A stretch of 5,635 nt of DNA. Origin: an uncultured Anaerolineaceae bacterium. GTDB taxonomy: Bacteria; Chloroflexota; Anaerolineae; Anaerolineales; Anaerolineaceae. Both the position numbers and the translations under genes were made by a program. Positions 1 to 5,635 of this stretch are shown piece by piece; within the stretch, counting starts at the first letter, position 1, and each line of letters starts with the position of its first letter. The notes under the pieces were generated by a model that saw nothing but the letters and a program-made list of their open reading frames with translations, did not search any database and was not told the origin of the DNA. The DNA lies in NCBI GenBank assembly GCA_937894825.1, contig CALCQT010000185.1, positions 1-5,635 on the forward strand, written 5' to 3'.

Positions 1-458
1 ACCGAGAAGCCGCCGCTGGTATGACGGTCGAACACACGCAGCGATTCCAGAATATAATTTGTCCAATCTTCGTAACGGGTATCCAGTTTGACATTGAACA
101 CGCCGGAAGCGGATAAATAGTCCGTTTGCGGGATGTCAGCCAGGTTTTCATGGAAGGAGACCTGTTCGTCCCTCTGGAAACGCTCGCGGGCTGTCACCAG
201 CGACTCCGCGACGATATCGTAGCCGTAATAATGGGCCGGCAGATAGCCTTTTGAACGCATGTAATCCACCAGATGGCCGTAGCCGCAGCCGAATTCGAGA
301 AAAGTGAACCGTTCGTCAGGTTTGGCGACGACTTTCAACAGCTGATCAAAACGGATCTCCTGCGCGGCGGGAGAATTCCAGCCGACGCCCTCGGCACTTT
401 CGCCATGTTCACTGAAGCATTTTTTGAAAAAGTCACGGATCGGTTCCAAATTTTCCAT
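1..458 (-). CDS. Class I SAM-dependent methyltransferase (C-terminus beyond left edge)
   Basis: The reading frame starts at ATG 458-456 and runs off the left edge after 152 complete codons, so only the N-terminal part is visible. A Rossmann-type SAM-binding core can be read. Motif I is FLEFGCGYGHL at residues 53-63, and the following strand is YYGYDI at 78-82, whose Asp81 is the expected ribose-binding acid. The next strand-like stretch is DYLSASGVFNVKL at 113-125, as in small-molecule or sugar methyltransferases. There is no signal peptide or membrane segment, so a cytoplasmic enzyme is expected. It follows the GT2 gene with a one-base stop/start overlap (TAATG) and a perfect AGGAGG, so it should be co-translated with the glycosyltransferases. 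From that context I infer that it methylates a sugar or another intermediate of a surface glycan. The exact acceptor cannot be told. The fold assignment is secure and the substrate is not. Confidence 0.9.
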   Translation of the reverse strand, partial: MENLEPIRDFFKKCFSEHGESAEGVGWNSPAAQEIRFDQLLKVVAKPDERFTFLEFGCGYGHLVDYMRSKGYLPAHYYGYDIVAESLVTARERFQRDEQVSFHENLADIPQTDYLSASGVFNVKLDTRYEDWTNYILESLRVFDRHTSGGFS

Positions 459-1438
459 TATTCCTCCTGAGGACCGCGTGCCGCAGTGCGACTGTCCTCT
501 CCGATGATGTAAGGCGGCCGGTCGGTGGAGCGATCGTACATTCGGGCCAGATATTCGCCCATGATGCCCAATGTGAATAGCTGGACGCCGGCAAACAGCG
601 CGATGATCGAGGACAAAAAAGGAAAACCGGGGACCGAGCCGAGCGCGATCGTGATGATCAGCACGTAGATCAGAATTCCGAAGCCGAAGAGCATGAAGAT
701 GAATCCGATCGTGCTGGCCAGGCGCAGCGGAACGGTGCTGTAACCGGTCAGGATCAGCATTCCGGCTCGCACCAGTGTGCTGAAGGTATAGTTGGAATGG
801 CCGATCTCACGTTTTTCCTCATCCACCATGACATGGCCGAATTTGGCCGTTCCCCAGGAAAGCAGCGGATCAATGTAGACGTCCGGACTGCGATAATCGG
901 CGAAAGCCTTGCGCAGATCGGTGCGGAAGAGCCGGAACGCGCCGATCTCCTGGATCGGGATGCGCATAATTTTGCTCAGCGCAAATTTGCTCAGTTTGGA
1001 ACTGATGTTTCGCCACCAGGAATGGGGCAACTTCTTCGGCACGGCATAAATCACGTCGTACCCTTTCAGATATTCCGCCAGCAGCAATCCGATTTGTTCC
1101 GGCGGATGCTGCAAATCGTCGTCCATTGTGATGGTGATTTCATAGCGCGCCTCGCGGATCCCGCACAGGACCGCGTTATGCTGTCCGAAATTCCGCATCA
1201 GGCGGATGCCGCGTACTTTTTCGTATTGCTGGCAGAGTTCCTGGATCACAGTCCAGCTGCTGTCCTGTCCGCCGTCCTCAATTAATAGGATCTCATAGTC
1301 AGCAAAAAGATCCGGCAGTGTTTTTTCCAGCCGTTCCGTGAGCGGGCGGATTGTATCCGCGCCGTTATAGACGGGGATGATGACGGACGCGTTTAACAGC
1401 GTCGGCGTTGTCGAGGGAGTGGAATTCGGTTCTGTCAT
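458..1438 (-). CDS. GT2 polyprenyl-phosphate glycosyltransferase (GtrB/ArnC/DPM1-like)
   Basis: This 326-residue protein has a GT-A domain followed by two membrane helices. Visible GT2 marks are ASVIIPVYNGADTI (17-30), the nucleotide-binding IEDGGQDSS (53-61), MRNFGQHNAVLCGI (81-94), the metal-binding DDDLQ (106-110), GAFRLFR (166-172) and SPDVYIDPLLSW (184-195). Two hydrophobic spans follow at about 238-265 and 271-292, then the typical GEYLARMYD...RPPYIIGE tail (294-314). Members of this family transfer a sugar from a nucleotide donor to undecaprenyl or dolichyl phosphate on the cytoplasmic face. The start is set at ATG 1438 because it makes an ATGA overlap with the upstream membrane glycosyltransferase. 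An ATG at 1456 in the same frame would add MQRILK, and neither start has a clear Shine-Dalgarno. The likely partner is the upstream GT-C-like enzyme, which would use the lipid-linked sugar outside. The sugar identity cannot be read. Confidence 0.93.
   Translation of the reverse strand: MTEPNSTPSTTPTLLNASVIIPVYNGADTIRPLTERLEKTLPDLFADYEILLIEDGGQDSSWTVIQELCQQYEKVRGIRLMRNFGQHNAVLCGIREARYEITITMDDDLQHPPEQIGLLLAEYLKGYDVIYAVPKKLPHSWWRNISSKLSKFALSKIMRIPIQEIGAFRLFRTDLRKAFADYRSPDVYIDPLLSWGTAKFGHVMVDEEKREIGHSNYTFSTLVRAGMLILTGYSTVPLRLASTIGFIFMLFGFGILIYVLIITIALGSVPGFPFLSSIIALFAGVQLFTLGIMGEYLARMYDRSTDRPPYIIGEDSRTAARGPQEE
463..468 (-). promoter_or_regulatory. Shine-Dalgarno of the methyltransferase gene
   Basis: AGGAGG on the minus strand lies four bases (AATA) before the ATG at 458, inside the last codons of the GT2 gene. 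It is a full-consensus site and fixes the methyltransferase start. Together with the TAATG overlap it suggests both re-initiation by terminating ribosomes and efficient independent loading. The four-base spacer is somewhat short. Confidence 0.85.
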
Positions 1439-3540
1439 CTTGAGTATGCGTTGCATCCGATCTGGATTAATGCGCGGGCGACCTGATCAATCATCTCCGG
1501 GTCTTCCGGCAAGTTTGCAGTGAACAACTCCTGGAGAATCGGGCAGACGGGGCCGTCCAGCGACGGGTTCATTTGATGAATTTTGCCGATCAGTGGGATG
1601 GCGTCCTGCCAGCGCCCCAGGGTTGCGTAGGCCTCGACAAACAGGATATATTCGGAGGCTTCACCCGCGTTGAATTTCGAAAGGGTTTCGTCGCCGATGG
1701 CGGCGATAGTTTGCCAATCCTGCTGTTGGCGGGCCAGATCGGCTGTTTCAAAATAATAACACCAATTTTTCTCAATCGGCTGTTTGAAAATCTGTTCCTG
1801 AACCATCAGCGGACGGTTCCCGGTGGGCAGAATTTTTTCAGGATTGGAAAATTCAATGAATTCATAGAAAGTCTGCGGAAAGATCGGCAGCGTGCTGTGC
1901 TGCTGTGGATCCAGAACGCGCAGGCAGCCGGGCGGGGAGTAAAAATAGACCACCACATCGGAGATGGCGCCCTGGAAGTTCGCGCTGCGGAACCCCTGGT
2001 AAATGAAGTCCCCGGCTTTCAGCCGTTCGTTGGAAGACTTGAAACGCACATCATAAAATCCGACGCTGACGGGCAACGTGAGCGCGCTGCTCTCCGGCGC
2101 AAGCGCCAGGTTGACCATACCGGTCAGCGAATTGTCCGTCTCATAAGCCAGCGGGTTGAAATCCGTCAGCAGATACATCGGGGCCTCGAAATCCGGGATG
2201 CGGACGGAAAGCTGGTTGATGAATTCGCGCTGGTTTTGCCAGTCGCGGCGGAACCTGTTGGCGTTCAGGATGTTGCCGCCGACCGCCATGGCGATGAAGA
2301 GGCTGGTGACCAGTATCTGCAGGCTGCGCCCGCGGATGAAAAGCAGGATCAACCCGACCATCAGGATGCAACTCCCGAACATATAGGCCGACAGCCAGCG
2401 TTCCTTCGGGAACTCCAGCGAGGGTGATAGCGAGGTCACCCAATAGGGGATGCCCGGCAGAATGATGGCGGCCAGGCCGAGGAGGATCATCTCGGTAACG
2501 GCGCGGGAGCGGGTCTGCTCCGGAGACAGGGCGTCACGTGTTTGGTAGGAGGTTTTGAATCGAAAAAGCGCGGCGAGGCTGAAGACCAGTCCGGCCAGGA
2601 CGAAAGCCCAGAAAATCTTTCCAGCGACGGTGGCGAACTGTTCGATAGCCGGGAAAGAGAAAAACTCCGTCCAGGCGCCCCAACTGGCGGTGTAAGCGTC
2701 TTTGACCGCCCGCAGGGCGACATTCAGGATTGCTTTCAGCGGGTTGGCGGCCAGTTCGGTCAGCAAGACCGGCTGATAGGACGGGAATTGGAAGATGAAG
2801 ACCCGCCAGAACATGAAGATACCCAAGGGGAGCAGGTACGGCAGCCAGTGCAGCAGCGTCTTAAGGATCTTGCGTCCAAAAGGCAACTTCCGAAACGATT
2901 CATAATGAGAGAGGAAAATCCAGAGGATGATGCCGCGTACCAGGTCCAGACCGGTGTAGTATTCCGTCGAGACGGTACAGAAGGTGTAAAGCAGGACGGC
3001 GGGCACAGTCCAAAGGATGAAGGTGCGCTTCCGGCCGCTTTCCCAGGCGGCGATGGCTTTGAGCATGATGGCGTAGGATAGGATATAAGCGAACAGCATG
3101 ATGAGCGCGTTGCCCCATACATAAGCGATCGGCATCTGCTTGAACCCGGAGTAGACGGTCAGCATGGCAGCAGCCCAGAATCCGGCCTCGCTGAACTTCG
3201 GCCAAAGCTGCCTGACCATCCAGAAAAAAGCGCAGGAGATCAGCCAGCGGAACAGCACGGTCACGAGCTGCCAGTTGAGCGGATCACTGCCGACGATGGC
3301 GCCGGTGGCCTGATAGAGGTAACCCAGGAAAGGCCGGTCAGAAGTGAAGGCTTCGGCGAAGCCGGCCGGGCCCTGCGTCACGTCGAACCAGAGCATCGGC
3401 CAATCGTCCCAGTAGAAGCCCAGGGTTTTGATCAGCGGAAGGTAGGTCAGGATGGTGAGGAGGAGAAGGATCAGCGGTACCCATTTTTCGCCGTAGGAGA
3501 AGCGGGGCCGCTTCGTCGTGCTGTTGGTTGTTTGCGCCAT
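1435..3540 (-). CDS. Polytopic GT-C-like membrane glycosyltransferase with soluble C-terminal extension
   Basis: From ATG 3540 this is a 701-residue protein. About the first 425 residues form roughly ten or eleven hydrophobic helices, for example near 19-40, 90-110, 138-165, 172-192, 226-250, 306-326, 347-366, 385-403 and 408-425. Just after the first helix lies FYWDDWP (42-48). An acidic pair in the first outer loop is the hallmark of GT-C enzymes, which use polyprenyl-phosphate sugars (GtrII, PMT and GT39-like). SDRPFLGYLY (68-76) follows in the same loop. Residues about 430-701 are soluble. The end contains NWCYYFETADLARQQQDW and a second helix pair near 630-655, spaced like TPR repeats. 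The next gene, which overlaps by four bases, would make the lipid-linked donor. An in-frame TTG at 3576 gives 713 residues but lies only about five bases from the predicted transcription start, so ATG 3540 is preferred, although no good Shine-Dalgarno precedes it. The membrane GT role is inferred and the acceptor is unknown. Confidence 0.85.
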   Translation of the reverse strand: MAQTTNSTTKRPRFSYGEKWVPLILLLLTILTYLPLIKTLGFYWDDWPMLWFDVTQGPAGFAEAFTSDRPFLGYLYQATGAIVGSDPLNWQLVTVLFRWLISCAFFWMVRQLWPKFSEAGFWAAAMLTVYSGFKQMPIAYVWGNALIMLFAYILSYAIMLKAIAAWESGRKRTFILWTVPAVLLYTFCTVSTEYYTGLDLVRGIILWIFLSHYESFRKLPFGRKILKTLLHWLPYLLPLGIFMFWRVFIFQFPSYQPVLLTELAANPLKAILNVALRAVKDAYTASWGAWTEFFSFPAIEQFATVAGKIFWAFVLAGLVFSLAALFRFKTSYQTRDALSPEQTRSRAVTEMILLGLAAIILPGIPYWVTSLSPSLEFPKERWLSAYMFGSCILMVGLILLFIRGRSLQILVTSLFIAMAVGGNILNANRFRRDWQNQREFINQLSVRIPDFEAPMYLLTDFNPLAYETDNSLTGMVNLALAPESSALTLPVSVGFYDVRFKSSNERLKAGDFIYQGFRSANFQGAISDVVVYFYSPPGCLRVLDPQQHSTLPIFPQTFYEFIEFSNPEKILPTGNRPLMVQEQIFKQPIEKNWCYYFETADLARQQQDWQTIAAIGDETLSKFNAGEASEYILFVEAYATLGRWQDAIPLIGKIHQMNPSLDGPVCPILQELFTANLPEDPEMIDQVARALIQIGCNAYSR

Positions 3541-3587
3541 GCGTTTTTCTGTTCGCACCTGTTTTTTTAGAGTCAATTTCAGGCTCT

Positions 3588-3596
3588 ATTGTACCA
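3588..3596 (-). promoter_or_regulatory. Extended -10 promoter for the glycan gene unit
   Basis: On the minus strand TGGTACAAT reads as an extended -10 (TGn plus TACAAT, one mismatch from TATAAT). No good -35 hexamer is found 16-18 bases upstream (AAATCC at 17), which fits an extended -10 type. The predicted transcription start is near 3581, giving a leader of about 41 bases to the ATG at 3540. The placement, in the only long spacer upstream of three overlapping genes, supports the call, but it rests on motif reading only. Confidence 0.45.
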
Positions 3597-3730
3597 TCAG
3601 TCGCTTGGAGGGATTTCTTTTGGATTTTCCGTGTTTTGGTGTGGCAGCCATTTCTGATGTGGGTATCAAACGTAGATATTGGAGCCGACACTCGTATTTG
3701 GAGGAAAAAAATTATCTATACGGTTGCCTT

Positions 3731-3750
3731 GTAAGGGTGATCGCCCCTAC
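3731..3750. repeat. Imperfect 20-base palindrome, possible dispersed repeat unit
   Basis: GTAAGGGTGATCGCCCCTAC folds on itself around a central GATC, with one mismatch and one G-T pair over ten positions. The reverse complement begins GTAGGGGCGATC, which resembles the GTAGGGGCG-type palindromes that I recall as scattered intergenic repeats in Chloroflexota and some other bacteria. Only one copy lies in this window, so the repeat status is an inference. It could also be an operator or a chance palindrome. Confidence 0.35.
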
Positions 3751-3817
3751 GTGCGTGATCGTTAATAAACAAAATGGTACTTTTGACACCCCTGTTAAAT
3801 ATGAATCACAGTGATAA

Positions 3818-3849
3818 ACAAAACGCCCGTTTAAAAACGGGCGTTTTGT
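3818..3849 (-). terminator. Rho-independent terminator of the acyl-CoA synthetase gene
   Basis: A perfect 13-base inverted repeat, ACAAAACGCCCGT and ACGGGCGTTTTGT, surrounds a six-base loop. Read on the minus strand, the GC-rich core ACGGGCG is followed by TTTTGTTTAT, a U-rich tail. It begins 20 bases after the TAA stop of the gene ending at 3870. Because the arms carry A and T runs on both sides, it may work weakly in the other direction too, but no plus-strand gene ends here. Confidence 0.9.
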
Positions 3850-3869
3850 CGCAATCTTTGTATTCCGAT

Positions 3870-5635
3870 TTACTTATCTTTCAGGATGATGCGGGCGTCG
3901 ACAACCTTCAGGCCGTTGCCGGCTTCATAAACCATGACCGGGTTGGCGTCGGATTCCTTGATTTCTTCCTGCAGGTCGAGGATCATGTTGGAGTAGCGGG
4001 CGATGGTCTCGGCCATGGCCTCTTTGTCGCGCGGCTGTTCACCTCGTGCGCCGTCCAGAATCTTGGCGCCGCGGATCTCGGACTGCATCTTCAGACCCTG
4101 TTCTTTGGAAACCGGGGTAACCGCGAAGGTTACATCTTTCAGCACTTCGACGAAGATACCACCCAGACCGAACATGACGGTCGGGCCGAAAGAAGCGTCG
4201 TTGATGGAACCGAGGATGACTTCGGTGCCCAGCGGGGCCATTTCCTGAATGGCGACACCGTGGATGTTGGCGTCAGCTTTATACGCTTTGGCGTTGGCCA
4301 TGATCTTGGCGTACCATTCGCGGGTGGCAGCATCGTCTTTGATGTTGACCTTGACGCCACCGGCGTCGGATTTGTGCAAAATGTCAGGGGAGACGATCTT
4401 CATCACGATTGGATAACCGACTTTGTTGGCCAGTGCGACGGCTTCATCTTCCGTTTTGGCTAATTTCGTATCTGTGACGTCCAGACCGTAGATGCCGAAG
4501 ACCTGTTTGGCCTCGATTTCGGTCAGCGCGTCGCGGCCGTCAGCGCGGGCGGCTTTGATGATTTCCAGCGCTGCGTTACGATCCGCAGCGTAAGGTTTTT
4601 CGTTGTTAGCGTGAGCTTTGGCTTCCTGCAGACGGGCATATTGGCGCAGTCCGGCGATGGCGTTGACCGCGCGGGCCGGATCGTCATAAGCCGGGATGCC
4701 GTTATCGATCAGATAGCGCATCGCTGTTGCACAGCGAGTGCCGCCGATGAAGGAGATCACGACCGGCTTGCCTTTGCCGGCGGGCGTGGCCTGTGCTTCA
4801 CGGATCGCTTCCAGAATACCCTTGGCGATATCATCCGGGTTGGTCATGGCGGTTTCACAATAAAGCACGGCCAGACCGTGAACCCATTCCTGCTGCAAAC
4901 CGAAAGCAATACATTGGCGGTAACCTTCCAGACCGGCGCCGCCGGTGATGTCGACCGGGTTTTTCGCCGAACCGAATTCGGGCATGTAATTCTTCATTTC
5001 GGTCTGTAATTCAGGCGGGCAGAATTCGAGCGGGATTCCGAACCGTTCCGCGGCATCCGTCGCCAGAACGCCGACGCCGCCGCCGTTGGTGACGATCAGG
5101 AGATGGTCGCCATTCATCGGAGGCTGCAGTTCGAAAGCCTGGGTCAGGTCAAACAGATTGTTCAGATCGGTGGCCTGGATGATACCGGCCTGTTCAAAGG
5201 CTGCGCCGTAAACTTTCGCCGCGCCGGCCAGGGAGCCGGTGTGTGAAGCGGCCGCGGCCGCGCCATGGGCGGAAACGCCGGATTTCAGCGCGATAACCGG
5301 TTTGCTGGATTTTCGGCAGACATCCAGGAAGCGGCGTCCGTCTTTCAACCCTTCAATATACAGTGCGGTACATTTGGTGTGCTCGTCCGTGTCCAGCCAT
5401 TCGATGATATCGGCAAAATCAACGTCAGACATGTTCCCGAGGGAGAACAGTTTGTCGAAGCCGACGCCGCGCAGATAGGTGCCCGCATCCAATGCGATGA
5501 GCAATGCGCCGGATTGGGAGATCAGTGAAGCGTCACCCGGCAACGGAAGCATCGGAGCAAAAGAGGCGTTCAGCTTGCCTGAGTTGGAAAGGGAGCCGAT
5601 GATGTTCGGGCCCAGGACGCGCATGCCATACTGGT
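3870..5635 (-). CDS. Acetate--CoA ligase (ADP-forming) family protein, alpha-beta fusion, N-terminus beyond right edge
   Basis: The frame is open to the right edge and ends at TAA 3870. The internal Met at 5624 is not the true start, because QYG precedes it in frame and the CoA-binding Rossmann region is missing. Residues are numbered from that Met. Succinyl-CoA-ligase-like parts show RVLGPN (2-7), ISQSGA (35-40), GNMSDVDFADII (63-74), EGLKDGRRF (91-99) and SHTGSLAG (127-134). His128 in the last motif is the expected phosphohistidine. TNGGGVGV (179-186) and NPVDITG (222-228) follow. The ATP-grasp part from about 350 shows VSPDILHKSDAGGVKV (411-426), with a second conserved His417, then IQEMAPLGTEVILG (459-472), MFGLGGIFVEVLKD (484-497), DGARG (524-528) and NPVMVYEAG...VDARIIL. 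Such enzymes convert acyl-CoA, ADP and phosphate to acid, CoA and ATP in the cytoplasm, which conserves energy in fermenters. Alpha precedes beta in one chain. Substrate preference (acetate or other acids) cannot be read. It is a separate unit from the glycan genes. Confidence 0.95.
   Translation of the reverse strand, partial: QYGMRVLGPNIIGSLSNSGKLNASFAPMLPLPGDASLISQSGALLIALDAGTYLRGVGFDKLFSLGNMSDVDFADIIEWLDTDEHTKCTALYIEGLKDGRRFLDVCRKSSKPVIALKSGVSAHGAAAAASHTGSLAGAAKVYGAAFEQAGIIQATDLNNLFDLTQAFELQPPMNGDHLLIVTNGGGVGVLATDAAERFGIPLEFCPPELQTEMKNYMPEFGSAKNPVDITGGAGLEGYRQCIAFGLQQEWVHGLAVLYCETAMTNPDDIAKGILEAIREAQATPAGKGKPVVISFIGGTRCATAMRYLIDNGIPAYDDPARAVNAIAGLRQYARLQEAKAHANNEKPYAADRNAALEIIKAARADGRDALTEIEAKQVFGIYGLDVTDTKLAKTEDEAVALANKVGYPIVMKIVSPDILHKSDAGGVKVNIKDDAATREWYAKIMANAKAYKADANIHGVAIQEMAPLGTEVILGSINDASFGPTVMFGLGGIFVEVLKDVTFAVTPVSKEQGLKMQSEIRGAKILDGARGEQPRDKEAMAETIARYSNMILDLQEEIKESDANPVMVYEAGNGLKVVDARIILKDK

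Larger units (their letters stand above)
3541..3817. other. Intergenic spacer without a convincing gene
   Basis: This stretch separates the terminator of the acyl-CoA synthetase gene from the start of the glycan unit. It is richer in A and T than the flanking genes. It contains a candidate extended -10 element (3588-3596), a 20-base imperfect palindrome (3731-3750) and a GTGATCG direct repeat (3737-3743 and 3755-3761). Short open frames on the plus strand here lack recognisable protein character and proper start signals. No tRNA-like or riboswitch-like fold was recognised by eye. Confidence 0.6.

Noticed and set aside
273..470. 65-codon plus-strand frame
   Set aside because: It is antisense to the SAM-binding motif region of the methyltransferase, which is clearly the real gene.
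797..1285. 162-codon plus-strand frame
   Set aside because: It is antisense to the GT2 catalytic domain, whose motifs are intact on the other strand, and it shows no protein family character.
1573..2427. 284-codon open frame on the plus strand
   Set aside because: It lies wholly antisense to the membrane glycosyltransferase. Its translation is rich in Q, R, D and G with no recognisable domain, as expected for a mirror of a GC-rich coding frame.
3571..3576. TTGACT on the minus strand as a -35 box
   Set aside because: The hexamer 17 bases downstream is AACAGA, a poor -10, and the position would put the transcription start at or inside the coding start.
3518..3814. 98-codon plus-strand frame across the spacer
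   Set aside because: It starts inside the opposing gene's 5' end and has no Shine-Dalgarno or domain. The GGAGG at 3710-3714 is not followed by a start codon at proper distance.
3774..4463. 229-codon plus-strand frame
   Set aside because: It runs through the terminator and then antisense to the ATP-grasp part of the acyl-CoA synthetase. Its content is a shadow of conserved codons.
5265..5528. 87-codon plus-strand frame
   Set aside because: It is antisense to the conserved alpha-domain motifs of the acyl-CoA synthetase and has no independent support.

Overview
The window looks like part of a bacterial chromosome of moderate GC content. All four recognisable genes are on the minus strand. The best guess for the source is an anaerobic Chloroflexota bacterium of the Anaerolineae type. 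This rests on the style of the large membrane glycosyltransferase, whose soluble C-terminal part resembles proteins I associate with that group, and on a single-chain ADP-forming acyl-CoA synthetase. It is an inference from pattern memory, not a database result.

Right part (3870-5635, minus): most of an acetate--CoA ligase (ADP-forming) family protein, missing its N-terminal CoA-binding Rossmann region, which lies beyond the right edge. It is followed 20 bases downstream by a strong hairpin with a T-rich tail (3818-3849), which closes that transcription unit.

Middle (3541-3869): a 329-base spacer. It holds the terminator, a 20-base imperfect palindrome (3731-3750) that may be a dispersed repeat, and an extended -10 promoter element (3588-3596) facing the glycan genes. 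I see no convincing gene in it.

Left part (1-3540, minus): a tightly packed three-gene unit. The first gene is a polytopic GT-C-like membrane glycosyltransferase with a large soluble C-terminal extension. The second is a GT2 polyprenyl-phosphate-type glycosyltransferase with two C-terminal membrane helices. The third is a class I SAM-dependent methyltransferase cut by the left edge. The first two overlap by ATGA and the last two by TAATG, so they are probably co-transcribed and translationally coupled.

The working model is that the GT2 enzyme loads a sugar onto a polyprenyl phosphate at the inner membrane face. The GT-C enzyme then transfers that sugar to a glycan, lipid or protein outside, and the methyltransferase modifies a sugar or related acceptor. 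The adjacent acyl-CoA synthetase is an independent energy-metabolism gene. No mobile element, tRNA, rRNA or CRISPR array was seen.
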